Shown in pieces: positions 44,660-53,415 of a stretch of 56,346 nt of DNA; positions within the stretch are counted from its first letter, which is position 1, and each line of letters opens with the position of its first letter. The DNA lies in NCBI GenBank assembly GCA_964609375.1, contig CAZSSA010000003.1:1-56346 (forward strand), in the 5' to 3' direction. The position numbers and the translations under genes are program-made. Origin of the DNA: CAZDUS01 sp964609375 (GTDB lineage: Bacteria > Verrucomicrobiota > Kiritimatiellia > CAIKKV01 > CAITUY01). The notes below the pieces were generated by a model. That model saw nothing but the letters and a program-made list of their open reading frames with translations, did no database searches and was not told the origin of the DNA.

Positions 44660-44686
44660 GTTCTTTGATAACAGTTCTTTGATAAC
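44659..44686. repeat. perfect 14-bp tandem direct repeat, candidate operator
   Basis: AGTTCTTTGATAAC occurs twice back to back (44659-44672 and 44673-44686). It abuts and shares one base with the -35 box of the HARE-HTH gene. Two helical-phase-shifted copies next to a promoter are a typical regulator binding arrangement; a recent slippage duplication is the alternative. Confidence 0.7.
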
Positions 44687-44863
44687 GTGATGAGAGGTGC
44701 AATGTGGAATGCAGAAGGGATAAGAGAACGCGTTCCTTAGGCGGTGGTGCGGGGGTTCATCATTGGGGGCAAGTTGACCATGGAAGTTGGCCTGTTGGTG
44801 ACAGCATTGACAGAGGTGTGGTTGAAGTGCGAAACTATTGGTGGATTATTGAGAGGATAAAGA

Positions 44864-46201
44864 GTGGAACCAGTCATTGTTCAGCGATCGGAGCATTCGT
44901 TAAGCCGACAGAATATCAGCCCGGAGGCGCTTCGGGTGCTTTACGGTCTCAAGGAGGCCGGCTATTACGGGTATCTTGCCGGTGGCGGTGTGAGGGATCT
45001 TTTGTTGGGGCGTAAGCCAAAGGATTTCGATGTGGTGACCGATGCCACGCCCAATGAGTTGCGGAAGGTGTTCCGAAACTGCCGGCTGATTGGGCGGCGA
45101 TTCCGATTGGCGCATGTCTTTTTCGGGCAAGACAAAATCATCGAGGTGGCGACGTTCCGATCGGATCAGACTCCTCCGGAAGAGGGTGAGGAGCCGCCGC
45201 AGGATGGTTTGCACATCAAGCGCGACGATGGTCTGATTGTGCGGGATAATCTATTTGGGACACCGGAGCAGGATGCACGGCGGCGGGATTTCACGGTCAA
45301 CGCTCTTTTCTATGACATTCGTGATTATTCGATTATCGATTATGTGGGTGGATTGGAGGATTTGAGACGGCGAGTGTTGAGATTTATTGGTGATCCCGGG
45401 GTTCGTTGCGTGGAGGATCCGGTGCGCATGGTGCGGGCGGTGCGGTTTGCCGCCATGCTTGGGTTCAGCTTGGATCCCGCCACGGCAGCGGCCATTCGTG
45501 AGCATCATGGGACCCTGGCGTTGGCGAACCGGTCGCGGTTGTATGAGGAAGTGCAGAAATTGTTTTTCTGTGGTGCGGCACGGGATGCCTACATGTTGCT
45601 GCGAGAGTTCGGGTTGTTTGAGATCCTTTTCCCGGAAATGGGATCTTGGCTTGGTTCGAGGAAGGGGACCCCTGAATGCAGCCGAATCAAAGCGGCGTTG
45701 ACGCAGGTGGATGAGTGGCGACAAGCCGGGCGTGAAGTGACCCCGGCGTTGTTATTTGCCTTGATGTTTGGAGGCATGCATGAAGTGCAGGCGGGTGAAT
45801 TGGCGGCGCAAGGGCAGCATCCGGGGTTGGCTCTGCATTCCGTGACGTTGCAGCATTTTGGGGGATTGACCGAGCGTGTGCAGGTGCCCAAGCTGGTACG
45901 GTATCGCACGGCGGAGATTTTGGCGTCGCAGCCCCGGTTGATGGCTGATAACGGGGCGCGGGCCCGGCCACTGGCGTCGAGGGATTTCTTTCCTGAAGCG
46001 GTGGCGTACCTTGAGTTTATCGTACGCTTAACCGGCAATCATGCTGATGCCCTTGAGCGTGTGGGGCAAATTGCCGCGGAATGGAATGACAGCGGCAATG
46101 AGCGGGTAGGTGGCGGGCGGCCCAGGCGTGGTCGACGTGGAGGCCGGCCACCATTTAGACGGCGACGTGACAGCATTCCGTCCGGAAATCCTGTGACCTG
46201 A
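44864..46201 (+). CDS. pcnB: poly(A) polymerase I / CCA-adding-type nucleotidyltransferase
   Basis: 445 residues from GTG 44864 (GAGAGGATAAAGA upstream). The class II nucleotidyltransferase head: YLAGGGVRDLLLGRKPKDFD with the GGxVRD flexible loop and DxD metal site, then RRDFTVNALFYDI, RVLRFIGDPGVRCVEDPVRM and RAVRFAAMLGF. The C-terminal tail is strongly basic (RPRRGRRGGRPPFRRRR), as in PcnB enzymes, and there is no HD domain. It polyadenylates RNA 3' ends, promoting decay; a CCA-adding role is an alternative, but the tRNA in this window already encodes CCA. The methyltransferase gene follows 3 bases later. Confidence 0.88.
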   Translation: MEPVIVQRSEHSLSRQNISPEALRVLYGLKEAGYYGYLAGGGVRDLLLGRKPKDFDVVTDATPNELRKVFRNCRLIGRRFRLAHVFFGQDKIIEVATFRSDQTPPEEGEEPPQDGLHIKRDDGLIVRDNLFGTPEQDARRRDFTVNALFYDIRDYSIIDYVGGLEDLRRRVLRFIGDPGVRCVEDPVRMVRAVRFAAMLGFSLDPATAAAIREHHGTLALANRSRLYEEVQKLFFCGAARDAYMLLREFGLFEILFPEMGSWLGSRKGTPECSRIKAALTQVDEWRQAGREVTPALLFALMFGGMHEVQAGELAAQGQHPGLALHSVTLQHFGGLTERVQVPKLVRYRTAEILASQPRLMADNGARARPLASRDFFPEAVAYLEFIVRLTGNHADALERVGQIAAEWNDSGNERVGGGRPRRGRRGGRPPFRRRRDSIPSGNPVT

Positions 46202-46204
46202 CGT

Positions 46205-46888
46205 ATGGACTTTGCCTCCGGAGATCAGTGCCCTCTTTGTGGCTCTATGGCGACGGAGGGTTGTCGGGCGTGGGGGCGCATGGTTCATCGGTGCCCATGC
46301 TGCGGGTTGAGTTTTGTTCCCCCTGTTTATTGGATGACTCCTGCCGAGGAAGTCGCCCGGTATCAACTTCATCGCAATCGGCTTGATGATGAGGGGTATG
46401 TCCGGTTCCTGATGCCGGTGATTGACTGCTTGAAGCGGCATCGTGTGAGCGGGCGGGTGTTGGATTACGGGGCGGGTCCTTCGCCTGTTTTAACGGAACT
46501 GCTGATTCGTGAGGGGTTTGAGGCCCGGGGTTATGATCCTAATTTTCCGGGACTGCATGGACAAGGCGCCGTAGTTTCGGAGAAGAGTCCTGTAGATGCC
46601 GTTGTTTCCACGGAGGTGTTTGAGCATTTCCGGGCGCCTGCCTGCGAAATAGATCGAATTGTCCGGTTGTTGAGGCCGGGTGGATGGCTGGTGGTGATGA
46701 CGGCGTTGGTGACGGAAGCGGTTTGCATGGACTCCTGGCCTTATGCCAATGATGCAACGCACATTGTGTTCTACGCGGAGGAGACGTTCAGGTATATCGC
46801 CCGGCGGTGGGGATTCCATATTGAGGAGTGTGCGGGGAGTCGGCTTGTGGTGTTGCGTCGCGTGAAGGATCTTCAGCAATCTGATTAA
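46205..46888 (+). CDS. class I SAM-dependent methyltransferase with N-terminal zinc-ribbon-like motif
   Basis: 227 residues. The N-terminus has two Cys pairs, CPLCG at 9-13 and CPCCG at 30-34, probably a small zinc knuckle. VLDYGAGPSPVLTELLIREG (about 85-104) is the SAM motif I, RGYDPNFP motif II, VVSTEVFEHF the post-I region and LRPGGWLVVMT motif III. The pattern belongs to the Methyltransf_23-like proteins, often of small-molecule or glycan context. Substrate unknown. It follows pcnB by three bases and is probably co-translated with it. Confidence 0.82.
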   Translation: MDFASGDQCPLCGSMATEGCRAWGRMVHRCPCCGLSFVPPVYWMTPAEEVARYQLHRNRLDDEGYVRFLMPVIDCLKRHRVSGRVLDYGAGPSPVLTELLIREGFEARGYDPNFPGLHGQGAVVSEKSPVDAVVSTEVFEHFRAPACEIDRIVRLLRPGGWLVVMTALVTEAVCMDSWPYANDATHIVFYAEETFRYIARRWGFHIEECAGSRLVVLRRVKDLQQSD

Positions 46889-46960
46889 GCCTGAATCGGG
46901 GAAATGCGATTACTGGAAATCCGTTAAAAAAAATGGGGCATGAAGCTTTTGGAAAAGGAA

Positions 46961-48172
46961 TTATGATTTGACCATGCGGGTACGGCGGTACTTTGCGGGC
47001 GTGATACCGGTCAGGCGCTTGAAGTGTTTGATAAAATAGCTTTGGTCATTGAAGCCTGCTTCATAGGCAATTTCGGTACAGCTTTTGTTGCTATTCTCCA
47101 AAAGGTGGCGGGCATTCTGGACCCTGGCGTGGATGATGATTTGCAGGATGGTTTTTCCTGTATGGGCCTTGACCAGATGGGCGAGGCGATAGGGACTGAG
47201 GCCGACTGCGCGAGCAATCTCCGGGAGGGTCAGCGGTTTGGCGTGGTGTTTGGTGATGAAATCAAGCGCCTTGCTGACATGGCTGTTTGAGCGGTTGAAT
47301 CCATGCAGGTAAATGCCTTCGATAAAGTCATTCAGGGCATTCGTCAGGACATGGGCCAGATCCTCGAAATCACGAGCCTTGATCAGGCGTTCCATCCACT
47401 GGTGATTACGTTCAATCATGGATTCCATCACGGGGCTGTCCTCGACGGCGGCGCGGGTCAGGTAGCCCATCAATTCGATGGTGCGCGCACGAAGGACGAC
47501 AAGCTTTGGAGAGCTCAGGTACATGGCTCCCAGCATTTCGTTCAGGACGCGTCGTGCGCCAGCTTGATCGCCGGCCCGGATATGGGACAGGAGTATTCTT
47601 TCTTTTTCGAATGGATAGGCGGAATATTCGCCGCGGCGTTTCCGGTCATCGATGGCCTCGGCAATCTGTTGCTGCTGGCGCATGCGTAACCGGTTTTCGT
47701 CCATTTGAAGGGGTTTCCATCCGCTAATCTGATAAAAGGAGTCCCGCAGTCGCTTGGCGGCGGCGCGCATTTGTGGTGCGGTGAGTGGGCGTCTGGTTGA
47801 CAGATAGAGGATTGTTTCCGGCTTGGATATGCCGAGGCTGATCAGGTCCTGGGTGAAGTCCTCAAGGGTGCGGGAAGATTCCGCGGAGAGAACTTCGCCG
47901 CCGATCATGGCGCCATGAATGATTCTTCGATTTTCCAAGGCGACGAGCCAGCTTGCCACTCCGGGGACCAGCTCAAAAAAGTAGGGTTCCCCGAGGTTAA
48001 CGCTTTCATGCAGGGCGTAATTGCGAAGCCGTCGGACTTTTGTAACGGCGGATAGCGGGTCTTCGTCCGGATTTGTGGAGCCATCCAGATTCATGAAAAA
48101 AGGGCGCAATCCGGTTGTCTTGACGACTTCCCGGTTGATTTCCGTTAATGTGCGCCGCGACAGGATACCCAT
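46961..48172 (-). CDS. AraC-family regulator with PocR-like sensory domain
   Basis: 403 residues. The C-terminal 100 are an AraC/XylS double helix-turn-helix: FITKHHAKPLTLPEIARAVG, LSPYRLAHLVKAHTGKT, CTEIAYEAGFNDQSYFIKHF and ITPAKYRR. Residues about 8-130 (LTEINREVVKTTGLRPFFMN and VPGVASWLVALENRRIIHGA) have the layout of the PocR ligand domain seen in regulators of B12-dependent metabolism, but the conserved cysteines of that domain are missing. The middle is helical, including a segment rich in Arg/Gln. It is divergent from a corrinoid protein gene across a 311-bp spacer, which suggests it controls that gene. The direct repeats in its own leader suggest autoregulation. Confidence 0.8.
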   Translation of the reverse strand: MGILSRRTLTEINREVVKTTGLRPFFMNLDGSTNPDEDPLSAVTKVRRLRNYALHESVNLGEPYFFELVPGVASWLVALENRRIIHGAMIGGEVLSAESSRTLEDFTQDLISLGISKPETILYLSTRRPLTAPQMRAAAKRLRDSFYQISGWKPLQMDENRLRMRQQQQIAEAIDDRKRRGEYSAYPFEKERILLSHIRAGDQAGARRVLNEMLGAMYLSSPKLVVLRARTIELMGYLTRAAVEDSPVMESMIERNHQWMERLIKARDFEDLAHVLTNALNDFIEGIYLHGFNRSNSHVSKALDFITKHHAKPLTLPEIARAVGLSPYRLAHLVKAHTGKTILQIIIHARVQNARHLLENSNKSCTEIAYEAGFNDQSYFIKHFKRLTGITPAKYRRTRMVKS

Positions 48173-48187
48173 GGGCTGACTCTTGTA

Positions 48188-48240
48188 TGCCTAGGCAAGA
48201 AGTGCGTAATTGCACTAGCTCTGTTAACGACTGTTACGAT
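48188..48240. promoter_or_regulatory. cluster of inverted and direct repeats, candidate AraC-type operators
   Basis: In sequence: the palindrome TGCCTAGGCA (48188-48197), inside the longer inverted pair TCTTG...CAAGA (48181-48199); the inverted repeat AGTGC...GCACT (48201-48216); and the direct repeats CTGTTAACGA (48221-48230) and CTGTTACGAT (48231-48240). They lie downstream of the predicted AraC-gene transcription start, so binding there would repress that gene. AraC-family proteins usually bind direct repeats. Confidence 0.45.
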
Positions 48241-48264
48241 GAAAGAACCATTGCCTACTAGCGT

Positions 48265-48294
48265 AAAATAGCCCAATTCAAGGAAGCATGTCAA
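48265..48294 (-). promoter_or_regulatory. promoter of the AraC-family gene
   Basis: On the minus strand TTGACA (48294-48289), an 18-base spacer and TATTTT (48270-48265). The leader to the ATG at 48172 is about 85 bases and contains the repeats described at 48188-48240. This promoter and the repeats take up most of the left half of the 311-bp spacer. Confidence 0.6.
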
Positions 48295-48370
48295 TCGTCT
48301 GACCAGGGAGGTGGCCGCAGGAGAGGTTGGCGCAAAAAATCATTTTTTCGCCATCGGACAGCAAGATCGT

Positions 48371-48376
48371 TATAAT
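48371..48376 (+). promoter_or_regulatory. -10 element of the corrinoid protein gene
   Basis: A perfect TATAAT. No good -35 lies 16-18 bases upstream (the region reads about TTCGCC), which is expected for an activator-dependent promoter. The leader would be about 100 bases. A near-palindrome of A6 and T6 (48334-48348) lies just upstream. The remaining spacer to 48483 shows nothing else recognisable apart from AAAGGTGAG before the start codon. Confidence 0.5.
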
Positions 48377-48483
48377 TATTAGCCAAAAGCATCTATTTGT
48401 GGTGCGGGAGCATTGATAGAGTTTCGGCGTTCTTAGAAGGGGACTCTTTATTTTACAACGATTCATACGAAAGGTGAGATGAC

Positions 48484-49119
48484 ATGAGTGCAATACTTGA
48501 GCAGATCAAAGAAAACCTGATGAAGGGCAAGGCTAATGACGTCAAAGCGCTTGTGCAAAAGGCGCTGGATGAGAAGATTGGGGCAGCGGACATTCTGAAC
48601 AAGGGGTTGTTGGGCGGGATGAGCGTGATCGGCGAGCGCTTCAAGAAGAACGAAGTATACGTGCCTGAGGTGCTGATTGCGGCGCGGGCGATGAAATTCG
48701 GCATGGAAATCCTGAAACCGGCTTTGGCGGCGGCCAAGGTTGAGCCACGCGGTGTGGTTGTGATTGGCACCGTCAAGGGCGATTTGCATGACATCGGCAA
48801 GAATCTGGTGGGAATGATGTTGGAGGGAGCTGGTTTCAAGGTGGTGGATGCAGGGATCAACGTGGAAGCGGCAAAGTTTATTGAGGTGGCGAAGCAGAAC
48901 AACGCCAGTCTGGTTGGCGTATCGGCGCTGTTGACGACGACCATGACCAACATGAAAGAGGTTGTGGACGTGCTGAAAAAGTCGGATATGGGCGGCAAGG
49001 TGAAGGTGATGATTGGTGGAGCGCCGGTGACGCAGGCGTTCTGTGATGAAATCGGTGCTGATGGTTATGCGCCGGATGCGGCCTCGGCGGCGGATCTTGC
49101 CAAGGTGTTGGCAAAGTAA
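48484..49119 (+). CDS. corrinoid (B12-binding) protein of methyltransferase systems
   Basis: 211 residues with AAAGGTGAG upstream. Residues 1-85 are the four-helix cap domain (ILNKGLLGGMSVIGERFKKN and VYVPEVLIAARAM); residues 88-211 are the Rossmann B12-binding domain with GTVKGDLHDIGKNLV, where His102 in DxHxxG is the cobalt ligand, then VGVSALLTTTMTNM and IGGAPVTQAFCDEIGADGYA. It is of the MtaC/MtbC/MtgC type, a methyl carrier between a substrate-specific methyltransferase and a second methyltransferase that passes the methyl to tetrahydrofolate or coenzyme M. No partner methyltransferase is visible; the gap begins 18 bases after the stop, so a partner could be hidden or distant. Confidence 0.93.
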   Translation: MSAILEQIKENLMKGKANDVKALVQKALDEKIGAADILNKGLLGGMSVIGERFKKNEVYVPEVLIAARAMKFGMEILKPALAAAKVEPRGVVVIGTVKGDLHDIGKNLVGMMLEGAGFKVVDAGINVEAAKFIEVAKQNNASLVGVSALLTTTMTNMKEVVDVLKKSDMGGKVKVMIGGAPVTQAFCDEIGADGYAPDAASAADLAKVLAK

Positions 49120-49137
49120 ACGCTGAGTATCGTTGAT

Positions 49138-49237
49138 NNNNNNNNNNNNNNNNNNNNNNNNNNNNNNNNNNNNNNNNNNNNNNNNNNNNNNNNNNNNNNN
49201 NNNNNNNNNNNNNNNNNNNNNNNNNNNNNNNNNNNNN
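49138..49237. other. 100-N scaffold gap
   Basis: Exactly 100 N. It lies between the corrinoid gene and the 3' part of a minus-strand membrane protein gene, whose last codons are missing. Genes could be lost here. Confidence 0.98.
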
Positions 49238-49591
49238 CTTGAGACGTTGGGTTCTGTGGATGGCCAGGAGAAGCAAGGTGTATTGGATGGTGAAACAAAG
49301 GCCCATGGCAACTCCGCCAGCAAGATAATTTTGCGGAAGGATCGAGTTTATCAGTGGGTGAAAGAAGAAGATGTTCATCCAAAACCCCGTGGTGATGGTT
49401 TCAGGAACACCGGCGTATTTCAACAGGCTGGGGAGAGAGGCGGCTATTCCGCAGGCCCACGACGCGAGTAACCATGTTTTTGTGGCTGATGCCAATCCAG
49501 ATCGGGATTGCCAAGCTGTGCGGAGTTGGGGTGCAGCCAACACCATGCCGGTGGCGGCGCCGATTGCAAAATGGAGCGGGGTGGAGGCCAT
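49238..49591 (-). CDS. hypothetical membrane protein, 3' end lost in the gap
   Basis: At least 118 residues from ATG 49591, whose A is shared with the TGA stop of the upstream gene, and with AAGGGAG about 9 bases before it. Begins MASTPLHFAIGAATGMVLAA; three or four hydrophobic helices can be seen (ATGMVLAAP, TWLLASWACGIAASLPSLL, VAMGLCFTIQYTLLLLAIH), with the segment GFWMNIFFFHPLINSIL between. I recognise no family. As the last gene of the O-antigen-ligase operon it may take part in the same envelope process. Confidence 0.6.
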
Positions 49592-49932
49592 CAGGCGTGC
49601 TCCCTTCTCGCGAGTTCGCGCCAAGCCACCAGCAATAGACCGGCGGCCATGATCAGAAGTCCGACGGCGTACCATGAGGAATCGACTTCGATCCGGTCGA
49701 TGGAGTAGTGCCAAAAGAAAATATCCATGCGGGGGTCCTGCGCCCAACGGAGATAGAGTTCGCGTTGGTGCAGGAGGCGGGGCAGGTCGGGGATCTCAGC
49801 CCACAATGCGCCAAGCAGCATGGCGAGGGGGGTGAGCAATAGGAAGGGAAGACCGGCGCGTTTTCCGCGGAAGCCGTAGACCAGCATGGCGATGGCGAAG
49901 GGGATCGAGGCTCCAAGGAGGACTTGGTTCAT
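49591..49932 (-). CDS. small hypothetical membrane protein
   Basis: 113 residues from ATG 49932, with GGAGG about 8 bases upstream; one base separates it from the stop of the O-antigen-ligase gene. Hydrophobic helices at about 3-20 and 28-45 and a C-terminal one at about 88-105 flank a polar segment with DIFFWHYSIDRIEVDSSWY that would lie outside the cytosol. No family recognised. The tight spacing on both sides implies a translationally coupled operon. Confidence 0.68.
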   Translation of the reverse strand: MNQVLLGASIPFAIAMLVYGFRGKRAGLPFLLLTPLAMLLGALWAEIPDLPRLLHQRELYLRWAQDPRMDIFFWHYSIDRIEVDSSWYAVGLLIMAAGLLLVAWRELARREHA

Positions 49933-49933
49933 A

Positions 49934-51751
49934 TCAGCGATTCCTCCGGTAAGGTGGCGGCCCCAGCCATGAGCGTAAGGACTGGGTGCGGGCGAAGGCG
50001 GCATCGGCTTCGTTGTATTGCTTCAACGCCACACGGGTTTGTCCGATGTCATACCAGAGGCGATAGTTGTTAGGATCGCACCGGCCAGCCTGGGTCATCA
50101 GGGTTTCTCCGAAGACGCAGAGGTCAAGACGGTTGGAGTCGATGCCTTGATTGCAGGCGGCGCGGCTGGACATGTACCAGGCATGCCATGAGGTGGGGGC
50201 CCAGACGATGGCGCGGCGTAATTCAGGGATCGTGGATTCGCCGAGCAGGTCGTACGAGTCGAGACGTTGGAGCGAAGGGAGGGGCCCCATGGCAAGGATA
50301 GCGACACTGGTGACGCCAAGACAGGCGGGGGCCAGTCGGAACAGGCGTATCGGTGTTGGTTCGCCGTTGGGAGGGGTTTTGAGGAGTAAGCCGATGAGTG
50401 AGGACAGGACGATGGTGTAGAGCGGCAGGCGGACGGGGAAATCGAAGGCGCTATGGACGGCGGCGGTGAGGATGGCGCCGATGACGGCGACGCGCAGGGT
50501 GGGTGAGTCGGGATCGGAGGAGCGGGTGATACGGCGGATGGCGGTGAGGGCAAGGGTTCCGGCGAGCAGCAATCCGATGAGGCCCCCTTCGGCCAGTAAC
50601 TGCACGTATTCATTCTCGGCATTGACGAGCCACTTGCCCGAGGTGGTGCGGTAGAGTGGGTATGCCATGCGGAGTCCGTTGGCGCCGGTGCCGATGACGG
50701 GATAGTGGAGGGCGGTCCGGAGGCTTTCGCGCCATTCGAGGAGTCGGGCTTGGGCGCTAGCGCTTTGGTGCGGGTGGCGCAACTCGGCGAGGCGTTCCTG
50801 GAGAGCCGGGGTTTTGATGTAGAGCGCGCCGGCGATGATGGCGGCAATGACTGTGCAGAGGAGACCGGCGATGAGGTTCCGGCGGAAAATGATCCAGGCG
50901 GCGGTCAATCCACTACCGATCAGAAAGGCAAGGATTGAACCGCGCGACAGGGACATGATGATGGCGAACATCATGGCGGCGGCGAGAACTGACATCAGGA
51001 GGCCGGTCAGCCATTTCCGGTGGCGGAAGGCGTCATCGATGAGGGCGAGGGCGACGGGGCAGAGGATGGCGACGAAGCCGCCGAAGTGATTGCGGTTGAT
51101 GAAGCAGCCGACGGGGCCATGTTCGGTGGGAGGGACGGGGAGGGTCCACCAGAGGGTATCACCCTGGGGGATGACCCATTGGCTCAGGTAGCCGCCGATG
51201 GCGATGATGCCGCCGACCCAGGCGAGAAAGACGAGGTGTGCTTTTTTTGAGCGTGTTGGAAGGGCCGAGGCGCAGAGGGCGATCCCGAAGGCGGCACCGA
51301 GCAGCAGGACCATGCGAAGGGTTCCGGCGCGGTTACGGCTCAAGGAGAACCATGATTCACCGCTATCAAAGAAACCGAGGCGGGCTGCTTCGTTGAGGAG
51401 GATGGTGGCCGTATGGTTTTGTGCGGCTCGGGGACTCCCGATGAGCGGGTCAAGGAGGGGGGGGAGGGGTAGTGCGGTCAGGAGGAGGAAGACTAGAATG
51501 GCGGCCATGGTTAGTTCCATGGCGGGGGAGGGGGACGTTACAGAGACCCTCTTTCCTGTCCTCTCTCCTGAAGGGTGCTGGAGGGCTGTGATGGCACACG
51601 GGAATTGGCGGGTGAGGGCGTAGGCAAGGAAGGATGACGCCGTCACCATGCAGACGGTGGCGGGGAAGATGCCTCCACCCCGCAGGGCCAGGAGTAGCAC
51701 CGATGCCTGCAGAACACAGAATAGTAGGGCTTCACTCATAGACGGACACAT
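49934..51751 (-). CDS. O-antigen ligase/polymerase-like membrane protein (Wzy_C family)
   Basis: 605 residues (ATG 51751, or 51739), overlapping the upstream gene end by up to 20 bases. About twelve hydrophobic helices. The O-antigen-ligase signature region is the long periplasmic loop near 310-400: HPHQSASAQARLLEWRESLR, YPVIGTGANGLRMAYP and VNAENEYVQLLAEGGLIGLL, with the conserved Arg and the H/NEYLQ..AE.G.IG pattern. The C-terminus (about 520-600) is soluble and has a TPR-like look (WYDIGQTRVALKQYNEADAAF). It would join or polymerise a lipid-linked glycan on the periplasmic face; O-antigen ligation, capsule polymerisation or protein glycosylation cannot be told apart. Confidence 0.85.
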   Translation of the reverse strand: MCPSMSEALLFCVLQASVLLLALRGGGIFPATVCMVTASSFLAYALTRQFPCAITALQHPSGERTGKRVSVTSPSPAMELTMAAILVFLLLTALPLPPLLDPLIGSPRAAQNHTATILLNEAARLGFFDSGESWFSLSRNRAGTLRMVLLLGAAFGIALCASALPTRSKKAHLVFLAWVGGIIAIGGYLSQWVIPQGDTLWWTLPVPPTEHGPVGCFINRNHFGGFVAILCPVALALIDDAFRHRKWLTGLLMSVLAAAMMFAIIMSLSRGSILAFLIGSGLTAAWIIFRRNLIAGLLCTVIAAIIAGALYIKTPALQERLAELRHPHQSASAQARLLEWRESLRTALHYPVIGTGANGLRMAYPLYRTTSGKWLVNAENEYVQLLAEGGLIGLLLAGTLALTAIRRITRSSDPDSPTLRVAVIGAILTAAVHSAFDFPVRLPLYTIVLSSLIGLLLKTPPNGEPTPIRLFRLAPACLGVTSVAILAMGPLPSLQRLDSYDLLGESTIPELRRAIVWAPTSWHAWYMSSRAACNQGIDSNRLDLCVFGETLMTQAGRCDPNNYRLWYDIGQTRVALKQYNEADAAFARTQSLRSWLGPPPYRRNR

Positions 51752-53399
51752 TGCCTGAGGAGAAAAGAAGTGTGGCGTTGGATGGCTTCATGCCTATTCC
51801 ACTGATGGTGACATAATAAACCTTTTTCGTATTGCCATACCAGTCCGTGGATGAATCGGAAAGGGTTAGTGCTCGCCTGAGGTAGTCCGAGAGGTTCCTT
51901 ATGTCATCGCGGAGGTTGCCCGTCGAGGGGGGTGGCTGATTGACTTTCACGGTGGATTGTGGTGAAGCGGTCGCCGAGAAGCGAGGGCAACCGGAGAGGT
52001 AAGCCTGCATGCGGGTGCGGTTGAGGCCGGGGGCCTCCACGCGGAAGGGGCCGAGCGGATCGTGGCGTTCCAGAAACCTGGCGGCACGGACAACGTCGCG
52101 GGACGGGGAATCGATGGCTTGATTCGTGATGATGATCAGCGCGGTCAGAAGGGTCAGTGCGAGGGTGGCGTGGTGTAGGCGCTGTTGATCGGCGAGGGTG
52201 AGGCGGGTGGTCAGTGCGGCCAGTCCGAGGGAGGCCAGTGCGGAGATAAAAAGCGCGGCGATGAGTGATCCGTACATGTGTTCGGTGAAGACGAGCGGGA
52301 GGGTTGCCAGGGCGGTAAGCATCATTGAGTGCATGGCCTGGGTGATCCGGATGGGGGAAGGGATCAGGATGGATCCAACAACGGCAAGCGGGAATAGGAA
52401 AGCGAGGCGTGTGACGAGGCGATAGGCCGCCTGCGTCGGGGAGTGGTTGACGATCGAGAAGCCAACGGCAAGCGCCAGTAGCAGCAGGAGGGAGGGAAGA
52501 ATGAACCGCCATCGGCGGTTTTCGCCGATCAAGGGGAGCCGATACGAAACAAGACCGGCGAGGAAAGCAAGGGGGATGACGGCGATGGCCACCAGTCCGG
52601 TTCTGTGGGAGATGGTTAGAAGTGGAGCCATGGCGACGGCGGCGAGCGCGCCGGGAAGGCGGTTGACTTTCAGAAGGGCGAGAACGAAAAAGGGCAGGAG
52701 CACCATGAAGAGTCCGCGGCCGGTTGCCCAGTAGTTGTAGCGGAGGAAGACGGGCGAAAAGACATAGAAGAAAGCCATCCAGGTGGCCGACATGGGTGTG
52801 CAGGGGAAAAGGTGGCGGCCAAGCATTGTGGTGGCGGCCAGGGCGGTAATGCCGAAAAGCAGCGAGAGGATGTAGAAACTCCAGTCCACGCCGGTGTTGC
52901 CGATGATGGAAATGGTTGCCAGCACCAACGGTTGCGCGCTGGAATAAGAGCGGGGGGTGAATCCCAAAAGGGAGATCGGGTGAATGAGCCATGGAATGGA
53001 ATGATCCACCTGAACGACGGTGGCGAGGTCCTGCCACTTATAAGTGTCGATGCCCGCGATGGGGGTGAACGGGAGGACGAGGATGGCGAAGAGGAGGATC
53101 ATGCCGAAGAAGGCGGATGAAGGAAGCGGGGGCGGTGGGCGAAAGGGAATGGAGCGAAGTTTTGTGATCAGCGTCAGGACAAGGGCCAAGCTGCCGTGAA
53201 CGGTGGAGAGGGAGGCGGCGGTGATGGGGATGCGCGAGTAATGGAGGAGGAGCGTGCCGCCGACGGCGAGCACCACGAGGCAGGCGCCGGCCATGGCAAG
53301 TGTGGCGACGAGATCGGCACGGGGCAGGAGATTGCGAGCTAATAACCAAGGGGTGATCAGCAGGACGAGTAGCAAGGTCAGGCTGAAGATGAGCAACAT
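51732..53399 (-). CDS. large polytopic membrane protein, GT-C-like
   Basis: 555 residues, about thirteen hydrophobic helices, then a C-terminal extracytoplasmic tail of about 110 residues (from RDVVRAARFLERHDPLGPF). The first long loop contains FTPIAGIDTYKWQDLATVVQV, with Asp in the place expected for the GT-C catalytic acid, and HPISLLGFTPRSYSSAQPL. No exact family is recognisable, but the layout is that of integral-membrane glycosyltransferases using polyprenyl-phosphate sugars. It overlaps the ligase gene downstream by 8-20 bases and follows the proline-rich gene by 16, so all belong to one operon. Confidence 0.62.
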   Translation of the reverse strand: MLLIFSLTLLLVLLITPWLLARNLLPRADLVATLAMAGACLVVLAVGGTLLLHYSRIPITAASLSTVHGSLALVLTLITKLRSIPFRPPPPLPSSAFFGMILLFAILVLPFTPIAGIDTYKWQDLATVVQVDHSIPWLIHPISLLGFTPRSYSSAQPLVLATISIIGNTGVDWSFYILSLLFGITALAATTMLGRHLFPCTPMSATWMAFFYVFSPVFLRYNYWATGRGLFMVLLPFFVLALLKVNRLPGALAAVAMAPLLTISHRTGLVAIAVIPLAFLAGLVSYRLPLIGENRRWRFILPSLLLLLALAVGFSIVNHSPTQAAYRLVTRLAFLFPLAVVGSILIPSPIRITQAMHSMMLTALATLPLVFTEHMYGSLIAALFISALASLGLAALTTRLTLADQQRLHHATLALTLLTALIIITNQAIDSPSRDVVRAARFLERHDPLGPFRVEAPGLNRTRMQAYLSGCPRFSATASPQSTVKVNQPPPSTGNLRDDIRNLSDYLRRALTLSDSSTDWYGNTKKVYYVTISGIGMKPSNATLLFSSGNVSVYE

Positions 53400-53415
53400 G
53401 AGCGGGTCAGTTGGG

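Noticed and set aside
44704..45015. Plus-strand 103-codon frame before and inside pcnB
   Set aside because: It runs out of frame into the well-supported pcnB and has no family resemblance.
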